Positions 9,205-18,158 of a DNA stretch of 28,270 nucleotides are shown piece by piece. The stretch spans positions 1-28,270 of the forward strand of contig MU619419.1 in assembly GCA_025201805.1 (NCBI GenBank), read 5' to 3'. The first letter of the stretch is position 1. Each line of letters opens with the position of its first letter. The translations under genes and the position numbers were made by a program. This stretch comes from Parasitella parasitica. Taxonomy: Eukaryota > Mucoromycota > Mucoromycetes > Mucorales > Mucoraceae. Under the pieces are notes generated by a model, which did not search any database, was not told where the DNA came from, and worked only from the letters and a program-made list of their open reading frames with translations.

Positions 9205-10822
9205 ATGTCAAAGCGTCAAGCCGATCAATCAGATATCAATGGACTAAACAAGTCTGCTGCCCTTGGAAATGGCACAAATAGACACAATTCCGAAGAAAAG
9301 AACGAAATGGGTGATTTCGAAGATGCTTGGGAGGATGAGATGGAAGAAGAGGAAATTGTAGATGATAATGATACAAATAATGAGGGAGAAGACGGTATGG
9401 TGATTTTTGGAATTTGAAAAGTCATATCTCTTACAATTTTGACTATGGTTAGGTATGGATGTTGACGAAAAAGAGGAAGAGGAAGAAAAAGAGGAAGAAT
9501 TAAAGCTATATTTGCCTGGTCAGCCTTTAGCAGAAGGCGAGGTTTTGGAAGCTGATCCATCTGTTTACGTTATGCTTCACAATTTGGATGTTCGTCTTCC
9601 TTTCCTGAGTTTTGATATTTTGGAAGATAAATTGGGCGAAGAAAGAAAAAATGTAAGCTTTGATCTGTTGTATTAGTTGTCACGGCAACTAAAGTCAAAT
9701 GGTAGTATCCCGCTACTGCATATGTTGCTGCAGGTACCTCTTTACCTGGTGATAGAAATAACGAAGTTTTGGTCATGAAAATGTCCTCATTGCATAAGAC
9801 TCAGCAAGAAGGTAATGCAAACTACACTCATTGCAAATATCGGCAGATTACTAACGGATTATACAGATTCTGATGATGAAGACGATCCAGATGCGTTAGA
9901 TGAAGATCCTGTTCTCGAATTCAGATCGATAACCCACAATGGCTGCGTAAATCGTCTAAGAGTTATGCCTCAACAACAGGAAAAAAACATTGCTGCCACT
10001 TGGGCAGAAACTGGTAAAGTGCATATTTGGGATTTGACCTCTGCAATGGCCAGTTTAGAAGTTCCTGGCACTCCTTCCAAGACACAGCAAAAGCCTTTAT
10101 TCACCATCAACAACCATGGCCGCGAAGAAGGATATGCAATGGACTGGTCTGGTCTTGAAGCTGGTCGTCTCTTGACTGGTGATAACAATGGTCGTATTTA
10201 CCATACACTGTTAAGCCCCACTGGCATCAATACGGATAATGTACCGTTCAGAGAACACAAATCATCTATTGAGGATCTTCAGTGGTCTCCTACTGAGCGC
10301 AATGTCTTTGCTTCTTGCTCTTCTGATCAAACCGTTAAAATTTGGGATACGCGTAACAAGAAACGTTCAGCTGTCGGTATTCATGCATCGAACTCTGATG
10401 TAAACGTCATTACATGGAACAAAAAAGCCTCTTATCTATTAGCCAGTGGTCATGACGATGGTATCTTCAGTGTTTGGGATCTTCGTACCTTCAAAGGAGG
10501 GGCTTCTCAGCCAACTCCTGTCGCTACATTCAAGTGGCACAATGGACCCATTACATCTATTGAATGGCATCCTACTGAAGAATCTGTTTTAGCTGTGTCT
10601 GGTGCTGATAATCAACTGACTCTATGGGATCTGTCTGTTGAACCTGATACCGAGCAAGAAGGTCGCTTAACAAATGAAGGCATTGAAGTTCCTCCACAGT
10701 TATTATTTGTTCATCAAGGTCAAGAAGATATTAAGGAATTACATTTCCATAGACAAATACCTGGTTGTATTGTTAGTACAGCAAGTACTGGTTTGAATAT
10801 TTTCAAAACCATTAGCATTTAG
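9205..10822 (+). CDS. RRB1: Ribosome-assembly WD40 protein RRB1/GRWD1, four exons
   Basis: Exons 9205-9394, 9453-9652, 9706-9811 and 9867-10822 give 483 residues. Introns are 53-58 nt, with a TACTAAC-like branch point in the last. An acidic N-terminal region (EDAWEDEMEEEE..., then KEEEEEKEEE) precedes LYLPGQPLAEGEVLEADPSVY and LSFDILEDKLGEER, the characteristic N-terminal chaperone-like block of the RRB1/GRWD1/RBAP48 group. WD-type repeats follow: VHIWDL, RIYHTLL, VKIWDTRNK, FSVWDLRTFKGG and LTLWDLSVE. In yeast and human this protein is the dedicated nucleolar partner of ribosomal protein uL3 and is needed for 60S subunit assembly. It follows GSK3 by only 226 bp on the same strand. No missing core motif was seen. 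Confidence 0.95.
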
Positions 10823-11181
10823 ATTTATATATTCATAATTATTTCCCCTCCTTTGCCTTTTACTTTTCTTCTTCCATTTGTATTATTCTATATCTCAATC
10901 TTTTTTTACTAAAAAAAACCAAGAAAAGTGTAAAAAGTTTTACAAAGTTTTTTACGGAAGATCGTCGTTCCATTATTTGCTCCTTGCAAGTTAAAACGCT
11001 GTTACAGCCAACCCTTCAAATTTTGATGCTCACGTCTTTTTGCAAAGTGAAATTTTTTGTTACTCATTTATTGACAGACGTTTTGTGACGAGTAGAGAGC
11101 ACACACCGTTTTTCTCTTTCTTTCAATTCGACCATCAATATAGCCAAATCAATATGAAAACTTTGAAAGAATTCAAGAATT
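10823..11181. other. RRB1 3' region and FRA10AC1 leader
   Basis: No independent gene. Pyrimidine-rich DNA and T/A runs follow the RRB1 stop. An upstream ATG at 11154 opens a 25-codon frame that ends at 11231, overlapping the FRA10AC1 start in another frame, so it would be an overlapping upstream ORF in unspliced RNA. Confidence 0.45.
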
Positions 11182-12052
11182 ATGATCCAGTAATAAGCAC
11201 AAAGAATCAAAGTACCAAAAAGCACATCTAATCCTATTTTAATACAAGCACAGTCGCCATAAACAGCTTATGAATGAGTATTTGCAACGCCAAATAAAGC
11301 CAAAGAGTCATATTCCTGCTGCATATAAGACGGAGAAAGACATCCTTACAGAAAATCACAGGTAAGTCCCAACTATATACGTATTGAAACACAAAATAAA
11401 CCTCCCGTAGATTTGTGCATACAGATATGGAAGAAGATGAAATGACTTGGGGTCAAAGAGTGGCGAAAAAGTATTATGACAAACTGTTCAAGGAGTATGC
11501 GATATGCGAATTGAAATACCACAAGGAGGGCAGAATAGCTTTACGCTGGAGAACAGAGAAAGAAGTAATTATAGGAAAAGGGCAGTTTGTTTGTGCGTCT
11601 ACTCGCTGTGATGAGTCGAAAAAATTGCAAAGTTGGGAGGTAAATTTTGGATATATGGAGGATGGGGAAAAGAAGAACGAGCTGGTCAAAGTTAGACTAT
11701 GCCCGGAATGTTCAGACAAATTGAATTTCAAGACCAAGAAGAGGTTAGCCAAAACGCTTAAACGTAAATCAAGAGAAGAAAAAGATATCAGCAAGTTTAA
11801 AAAACAACGAAAGCATTCAAATGCGTCTTCTTCGGATAGTGATGAACCAGACAGTAAAGATGATGATTACCATAATGCTAAACAAGGCAAGTCATACATA
11901 GTATAATTATTTGCAAGATTGTTGAAAGTCTATATATAGATGAGCGTGATGAAACCTCTGCTTCTTCCATTTGGAGCAAGCCTTTGGATACAAACGAGGA
12001 TAAATCAAAAGAAGAAGAATATGATGATTACTTTACCGATTTATTACAATAA
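11182..12052 (+). CDS. FRA10AC1: FRA10AC1-family spliceosome-associated protein, four exons
   Basis: Exons 11182-11189, 11254-11361, 11411-11886 and 11940-12052 give 234 residues. The core matches the FRA10AC1 family: NHRF, DEMTWGQRVAKKYYDKLFKEY, RWRTEKEVIIGKGQF, SWEVNFGYMEDGEKKNELVKVRLC, and a zinc-binding-like arrangement Cx4C (residues 100 and 105) with CxxC (136 and 139). A lysine-rich, serine/aspartate-rich tail ends in EYDDYFTDLLQ, like animal homologues. The family associates with late spliceosomes. The third intron (11887-11939) has a GC donor in the consensus context G|GCAAGT; no GT donor keeps the frame. The first coding exon is only 8 nt and is the weakest part of the model, chosen because it extends the conserved RHKQLMNEYL block. 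The protein is shorter at its N-terminus than the human one. Confidence 0.88.
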
Positions 12053-12620
12053 TTTTAAAATAAATAGGTGGTGGAATACAGATATAAGATAACAGCATAT
12101 AGGTATTAATAAGGGATAGAAAAGGATACTGACGAATTCTTACCGTGCACTGATTTGCATTATTAATTTCGCTGTTTATCTATTAAATCAAGAAAATGCA
12201 TATAATGGTCAGGTGGTGCCAAATATACTAAGCCCTATCTTGTACAACAATTGTAAATTCTTTATTCACAAAGGGATTTTGGTGGACTTCATATGCTATC
12301 GCTTAGTTTTCAAGTTATACATTTTGAGTAGGGTTATATGGACCATCGCTTAAAGTAGAAAGGGTTGGATCATATATATCTTTTGTTTCAATGATCATAT
12401 TCATGCTAAATAGCTTGAAACTAATTGAATCACGTTGAGGTGCTTGGCAATACTTTCATCTGTTGTTATGCTTAGCATGTTTTCATGCACAGTTAGTTTC
12501 TGACATGACTCGAGCCGAGAGGTGAATCCGCAGCACGGCATATTATCAAATAGCCTTTAAAAAAAATAATAGTATAAAATCAATCGATGTCCCTTCCTTG
12601 TTTACTACTATCAAATCAAA
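12053..12620. other. FRA10AC1 3' region and promoter region of the CotH-like gene
   Basis: AT-rich, with no supported coding frame. It contains the TATA element reported separately and otherwise no structure I could recognise. Confidence 0.45.
12573..12579 (+). promoter_or_regulatory. TATA box of the CotH-like gene
   Basis: A TATAAAA heptamer lies 48 bases before the start codon at 12621, a spacing that leaves a short 5' leader of about 15-20 nt. No other gene start lies nearby on this strand. Confidence 0.55.
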
Positions 12621-14507
12621 ATGAAGTTGAATAAACTAGGTAAGTCTTGATTATGAAATAATATGAAACACCTGCATTAATTCCTTAAAACAACAAGTAC
12701 CTTTGCAAGTATCGATACTAGCATCGCTGGTATTAGCACAAAACAATAATATTACATATAATGTAATTGCATCTCCTGCAAGTCCAGACATGTCTGTTGC
12801 TGTAATAGTTGATAACGGCACGTACCATTTAACTGCTTCAACTTCTGGCAATCTTTTATACTCTGGGCGTGCTCCTGCTGCTCAGACCGCATACCATTAC
12901 GTTATTCTCGACAGTGCTAATCAAGTGAGTGCTTCTGACGCCTTTTTTCGTCCCCCTATCCAGAATGAAACCACCACAAATGAGTTTTTCAATCGATCAT
13001 TGGCAACCCATCAAATTGAATATTTACCGCAAGTGTATGAACCTGTACCTGCTTTAAATCGAATTAAATCCAATCTTCACATCTTGAATCAGATTCCAAC
13101 CATTCAAATATGGGGAAATCAGACTGCAATTGACATTCTACATAAAAATCAATTTCAAGATCTTGAGTTTGAGTTAAATGTCACATATTACGGGTATGTG
13201 AAAATAAATGCGGTATACACAAAGCAACTTGATATATAATATCTAGCATATAGCCTAAATGATGTTCAAGAATTTCAAAATGTAAAAGTATCACTATCTG
13301 GACGCTCTTCAAGATGGATTCCAAAACTATCTTATGGCTTGAAAATGAAGACCAATGGAAATCAGAGCTTATTTGGCTATAAAAAACTCAAATTAAGAGC
13401 TCTTGGTATGGACCCTTCTTATGTTCGAGAATGTGTCTCGTACTCTACTTTGAAATCTGTAGGAATTCCCGCGAGTGGATTTTCTTATGTTAGGTAAATG
13501 TCTATACACATCTGTATTGCAATATGGTTATTCATTCTATAAATATGCATAGATTATTCATCAATAAGCAGTCTGCTGGATTGTATGGATTAATAGAAAC
13601 ATTCCAAGATCCTTGGACAGCAAATGTTTTTGCTGGTGGTGACATTAGCTATAAACCAGGATATCTTTATCAAGGTCAGCTAGCAAGTGAAAATCAGACT
13701 GTACCTGTATTTTCTGATTTGTCTTATTATGGCGAAAATACCACATTATACAGCTTGGGTCAGTACAAGATCAAAGCAGGCACAGAAAAAGACGAAACGC
13801 CAGATGATTTCAAGGAACTCCAAGAATTCACCCAGTTTATCAACAGTACATCTAGTGATACAACAGTTGAAGAGTGGGAAAAACATTTGGATACTGAAAT
13901 ATTTACTAGAGCTATGGCCATTGAAGATCTGTTAGGCTTTTCTGATGCTTATATGACATTGCTCAACAATTTCTACGTTTACAATGATCCCAAATCTCCA
14001 GGGCGTTACATCTATATTCCTGCCGATCTTGACACAACCATTGGTACTGCTCTGTATGAATTGGAATATTTGTTGAGTGGAAATTACAGTGAACACCCAG
14101 GCTTCAACATCAGACCTTTGACAAGTAAACTTTTCTCAAATCAAATCATGGCGAATCAATACCAACAGATTATACTCAACTTGACACAGCAATTGGTCAA
14201 TCCAAACATTATGAATCCATTTATCGATAGTGTTGTGAAGATGATTTATCCTGATGTTGAATGGGATCAGACTCTACCCGGTATGGGTACGTTCCATTTA
14301 CCTTCTACAGAGGACTTGAATCCAGGTGGTGCTGAAAATACAACATCAAATCCTATTTTTGGACCTGGTTTTAGAACAAATTGGACAGATGTTCCTCAAA
14401 CTTTTGAATCTTCTTTGAACGGTCCTACTAATTCTACAACAACAGAGAGCGTAAAAGGTTTTATTGCAAAAAAGAGTGCAAATGTCTTGGCTTTTTACAA
14501 TAAATAA
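12621..14507 (+). CDS. Secreted CotH-kinase-family protein, four exons
   Basis: Exons 12621-12639, then a second exon from 12698, 12710 or 12722 to 13193, then 13254-13493 and 13553-14507. With the middle acceptor the product has 565 residues. It starts MKLNKL followed by a hydrophobic stretch and Q-NNN, a signal peptide. The body fits the CotH kinase fold: an N-terminal beta-rich region, LSGRSSRWIPKLSYGLKMK, KKLKLRALGMDPSYVRECV, RLFINKQSAGLYGLIETFQDPW, and the acidic YIPADLDTTIG motif that corresponds to the metal-binding aspartates. Many N-x-S/T sites suggest glycosylation. CotH proteins are abundant on the cell and spore surface of Mucorales, where some act as host-cell adhesins. This copy shows no C-terminal GPI-type hydrophobic tail and a different sequence where the CotH2/CotH3 adhesin motif lies, so an adhesin role is not implied. 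Confidence 0.88.
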
Positions 14508-14683
14508 AGTTGCTTGTTCCATTTTTGAATATATTTAAACCTGCAATCTAGATATAACGATCAAGCACAAACAGTATATCGATCTGAATTTTGTCAAATT
14601 TCACTATCTAATGCTGTTTATGATGAATTATCGTATGATCTCCAATCAAAAAAGAAGAAAATGGAAGATAAGAGACACTAGTT

Positions 14684-14806
14684 TGGATAGAAGGAAATCA
14701 AGTGCTTTTGACAGATCTGTCAAATACAGTAGGATCAAATCGTCTTAATTTTTTGGTCTTAAACTAAGATCGAATTGATGTGAATTATTGGAATCATATA
14801 TTGGTG
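14684..14806 (+). pseudogene. Degraded coding trace, possibly beta-galactosidase-like (weak)
   Basis: One frame reads WIEGNQVLLTDLSNTVG and then NRLNFLVLN, a stop at 14765, then DRIDVNYWNHILV. The pattern of a short strand, a turn, then LxxLVxNxxRIxxxYW resembles the beta-sandwich module after the catalytic domain in GH35 beta-galactosidases (LDILVENxGRINYG). The preceding 100 bases also look faintly coding, with frameshifts. The identification is tentative and rests on a short pattern. Confidence 0.2.
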
Positions 14807-15034
14807 TAAACATTACTGATGATAGTTAATGAGTTGGTGACAATTTTATAATTGACCACTAGTGTCTTACTCATTTCGATCAAATGACACTCGTGTTAAC
14901 TTCAATTATTCTTTCAAATACTCAACCGATATATCTTGCTACAATCCCATATTAATCACGACAACTGGTATAGTTAAATTTGATACAATCTCCAAAAAAC
15001 AAGTGCTACATACACTACATTATTGATAAATGAC

Positions 15035-15039
15035 AAAAA
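15035..15039 (-). terminator. Pol III terminator of tRNA-Tyr
   Basis: Read on the minus strand, five T begin 6 bases after the tRNA discriminator base (15045), the usual minimal RNA polymerase III stop signal. Confidence 0.7.
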
Positions 15040-15044
15040 TATAT

Positions 15045-15128
15045 TCCGGCTTACCTGATTCGAACAGGTGACCTAGAGATGTCAATGTTCACTACAGTCT
15101 CCCGCTCTACCAACTGAGCTAAAGCCGG
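15045..15128 (-). tRNA. tRNA-Tyr (GTA) with 11-nt intron
   Basis: On the minus strand the acceptor stem CCGGCTT pairs with AAGCCGG before discriminator A. The D arm GCTCAGTTGGTAGAGC and the T arm CACCTGTTCGAATCAGGTA... are intact and carry the internal A and B boxes. The anticodon stem GGAGA/TCTCT encloses loop CTGTAGA with anticodon GTA at 15095-15093. An 11-nt intron (TGAACATTGAC) sits after position 37, the canonical place, leaving a 73-nt mature tRNA before CCA addition. Intron-containing tRNA-Tyr is universal in fungi. Confidence 0.95.
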
Positions 15129-15535
15129 TGTTTTATACAATCTAATGAGAGTAGTTTTATTTTATTATTATAAATAGTTATTACAAATGTAATTTTATTT
15201 TGTGTTGCTGATTGATAATCAACAGGTAATCGAAGTTTGAGCCAGTAATAATTCAGATTGAACTGGTGTTTAATATTGAGGTCTATAAATTGCTTATAAT
15301 TTGAAGTATGCTATCGATATGTATTACGAATAGTTGTTATACAAGAATGTTATTATTATAATAGATTATAAATTGACAGATAGTACATTTGCCGACTGTA
15401 AAAACAAAGAGAAACTATTCAATAATATAATGAATTCAATAAAAGGACTAGTTCTCTATAATAAAAATAAATATACACTAGAGAGGAAGGTATGTATAAT
15501 AATATAAAGTTAAGTTTACGAGAGAAAAAGGCACA

Positions 15536-15696
15536 TGTTGATACATCATCAATCAATGTTGACATCATATGCAACCTCTGGGCAGTAAGATCAAATAATT
15601 ACTATATAAAGATGTGTAATAATTAAAAATGCACATGACAGCTACTTCCACATATCACTATACTCCAAAAATAAATCGAACTTTTTGTATTCAACA
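15536..15696 (+). mobile_element. Possible short solo LTR
   Basis: A 161-bp segment starts TGTTGA and ends TCAACA, a perfect 6-bp terminal inverted repeat with TG...CA ends. It contains TATATAAA at 15604-15611 and an AATAAA near its 3' end, in the order expected of a retrotransposon LTR. I see no matching target-site duplication (flanks GCACA and ATGAT), so this could be old or coincidental. Confidence 0.35.
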
Positions 15697-16170
15697 ATGA
15701 TTGTGGAATCGGTATAAATTGTTAAATGATTCGCGAGAAAAAATTAGATAAAAAACAATAAATGATCTGCCATATATGATGTATAGACAGGAGAGTATGG
15801 CAATGTAGTTCAATTGAAAATTGAAGATTGTCTAATGATGTGTGATACGCTTGATGTGTAAATTGGAGAATAAAGTTTCTGTTTCAAATCAAGAAGGTTA
15901 TTCCTGTAGTAACACAGATCTGAGCACCAGGATAAAGATTAAGGCACACTGTCGTCAGATCAAAGACGGGTAGCCCTTGTTGTATAACCTTACAGCATTG
16001 TACCCTGTCAAGAGTAGTGTTGTATCCATAGAATACCATGGTTACCACTATTTCAACTCAGTTGTCATGGCAACCGTTCCTGATCGGATCTAAGGTTAAA
16101 TGGCATCGATTATTCTATCTGGTAAATAGAAGTATTCAATAGAATGTCTTGTGTAAGAAACCATCTATTT

Positions 16171-16679
16171 TTTTGATGTATATTTCAGATATTTTAATAC
16201 AATAGAAAGAGACTTGTAATAATTCACAGCTTTCAACTGTAACCGAACAATAAAAGAAGTCTCGTTTATTATGATATAAATACACGGTATTTATATCTTC
16301 AATTATTTACTACAACTGAGATGGTAGCTGTAATAACCAATAGATTAATGTGATAGTATGTTGTCACTGTTGATGAACGAATAGAAAATACACCGTGTTA
16401 TCATTGTCAATTGGTTTGATATGTTTCATTGTTGAGACTGATCCAAGAATATGAGCTGATGTAACATATCAAATAGTTTGTTTGCACCTTGACATTTGAG
16501 CAAGTCCGCATATCTTGTTGATGTCATGGCAGCCAAGACATTGCGATATCCAGTGACCGTTGAGATATTATACTGATTCGTATCTGATACAATCATATAA
16601 TATATTTGCAGTAAATCAGCAAGCGTAGTACTTGTAGGAATTGATATAGTAGTGCAGATGTAGCAGTGCGTATACATCA
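16171..16679. mobile_element. About 509-bp insertion nested in repeat copy A, flanked by TATTT
   Basis: Comparison with uninterrupted copy B fixes the insertion point. TATTT occurs on both sides (16166-16170 and 16680-16684) but once in copy B, as expected of a 5-bp target-site duplication. The insert ends carry a short inverted repeat, TGATGTATA near the left and TATACATCA at the right, offset by three T on the left. The insert contains a perfect 11-bp hairpin. An 84-codon minus-strand frame (16680-16426) has no recognisable motif. This is a non-autonomous element of unknown class. Confidence 0.6.
16273..16297. repeat. Perfect 11-bp hairpin within the insertion
   Basis: GATATAAATAC, a 3-nt spacer (ACG), then GTATTTATATC, its exact reverse complement. 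No T-run of the bacterial terminator kind is relevant here. It is probably a structural feature of the inserted element. Confidence 0.75.
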
Positions 16680-17784
16680 TATTTGGGTTCTACTTATTCT
16701 AAATTGCGAAGCTCAACTTATCGATGAATGATTCACATTCATAAAGATTAGCTGATTAAATATAGAAATAAGTCTTACTCTGACTACTACTGTGTTATAC
16801 TCTTGTTTGACAATTAAATGTCAAATATGACCTGATTGTATTTTATAGATTGTGTTATGTCAATAACATCCCATAGACCTTGTAGCAAGATCAGGGGCTA
16901 AAAGCCAATGTGCGTGGTAAATCAGGGATTTACACCGCATGCTCCATATATAAATCTTGGTTGCAGTTGTGTGTGATGACGTTAGCACGTAATATTAGTT
17001 TGTATAAATACATCCAGAGGATGTATTTCAAATAAAAGTGTAACTCTTTAGCAGATTTATTTTACTGACTTATTTTCTGACATAACAGATTGATTTAGAT
17101 GGATTTATTCTAATATAAATAGACAGCTTCTTGTCAATCAATAAATCAATAGTTTTGTATCTGGTAAACTAAGTCATTATTACATTCTTATATTTTTATA
17201 TCACATACAATCACCTGCTGTGCTCATTTTCAAGACCTGGCACAACAGACATTACATCATTAGACAATCTCTAATGTTAAATTATAATACAATATTATAA
17301 TCTTTGGCTTAGATTATGGCCAGATCAAACACAGTTTGCGAGCATTAACATTAAGCTCATCAAAGGTGACTTCTTGGTTGTGTTAATCGAATAAATCCCG
17401 CGATTAAATATACATAGAAGACTTTTAAGTGCATCTCTAATTGAAATTGAAAACCAAAAGCTCTCTCAAAATCTGTGCTGAAGTGATAAAAATTCCCACA
17501 AAAATTAATTGAATGTCATCTCTTACGGAACTACCTTGGAGATTCCAAATCAAGCTAACAGACAGATTACCTAAATATCTAACCGTGAAACCACAAAACA
17601 TCCATAATCAATTAAGAACCAACTAAAGGAAATCGGACCACAAAACCACATCTGGAATGCGTAGACCAATGTAAGGGCTGGTCCATGAATGTCATTTACA
17701 AATGTGTCAGAAACATCGATATTAAAATACTATACTTGATTATGTAAAATCAAATACAGACAAATCTGAATTTGGTTTGGCTGA

Positions 17785-17801
17785 CAGTTACGGCGTAACT
17801 G
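17785..17801. repeat. 17-bp near-perfect palindrome
   Basis: CAGTTACG, a single G, then CGTAACTG. An exact dyad of this GC content is conspicuous in the surrounding AT-rich DNA. It could be a protein-binding dyad or an element end. No function can be assigned. Confidence 0.6.
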
Positions 17802-17948
17802 ACTGACAGACCGTTAACAAGAACGAATATAAATAGAGTAGAAATGTCTAACTTTTGCACGTTATCCTATTCCGAAAATAAAGAAGGAACTGTATCTATT
17901 GTTGTTTTTACATTTTTGCTACAAAGTTAATCATTTATCTACAATACG

Positions 17949-17981
17949 GTGGATACAATGTGTCTTCAGTGTTGTATCCAC
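17949..17981. repeat. 10-bp inverted repeat at the left end of repeat copy B
   Basis: GTGGATACAA and its exact reverse complement TTGTATCCAC, separated by 13 bases. The right half is the start of repeat copy B, so the left half may be a remnant of a second, inverted copy of the same element end. Confidence 0.6.
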
Positions 17982-18158
17982 AGAAAACCATGATTACCAC
18001 TATTTTAAGTCAGTTTTGGTGGCAACCGTTCCTGATCGGATCTAAGGTTAAATCTTATCAATTATTCTATCTGGTAAATAGAAATGATCGGTAGAATGTG
18101 TCTTGCATAAAAAAGCATCTATTTGGGTTCTACTTTTCCTAAATTGCGAAGCTCAACA
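17968..18158 (+). repeat. Dispersed repeat copy B (uninterrupted), LTR-like ends
   Basis: About 190 bp matching copy A (16016-16717). From 17970 it begins TGTTG and it ends CAACA at 18158, a 5-bp terminal inverted repeat with TG...CA ends, as in solo LTRs. No clear target-site duplication flanks it (TTCAG before, AAATA after). The two copies differ by scattered substitutions and small indels, so neither looks recent. Confidence 0.7.

Larger units (their letters stand above)
16016..16717 (+). repeat. Dispersed repeat copy A, split by an insertion
   Basis: Positions 16016-16170 match 17968-18124 (copy B) along their length, including the shared block GGCAACCGTTCCTGATCGGATCTAAGGTTAAAT. The match breaks at TATTT (16166-16170) and resumes at 16680, where TTTGGGTTCTACTT...AAATTGCGAAGCTCAAC again follows copy B. 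The 0.5 kb between is therefore an insertion into an older repeat. The left end TGTTGTATCC suggests an LTR-type end. Confidence 0.8.

Noticed and set aside
9570-9776. Minus-strand frame containing a TYAVAG word resembling the RRB1 family
   Set aside because: Coincidence on the opposite strand. The + strand reads YPATAYVAAGTSL at the same place once the intron 9653-9705 is removed.
16860-16990. Less AT-rich stretch that might be a small non-coding RNA
   Set aside because: I could not find snoRNA C/D or H/ACA boxes, a convincing fold, or a Pol III signal.
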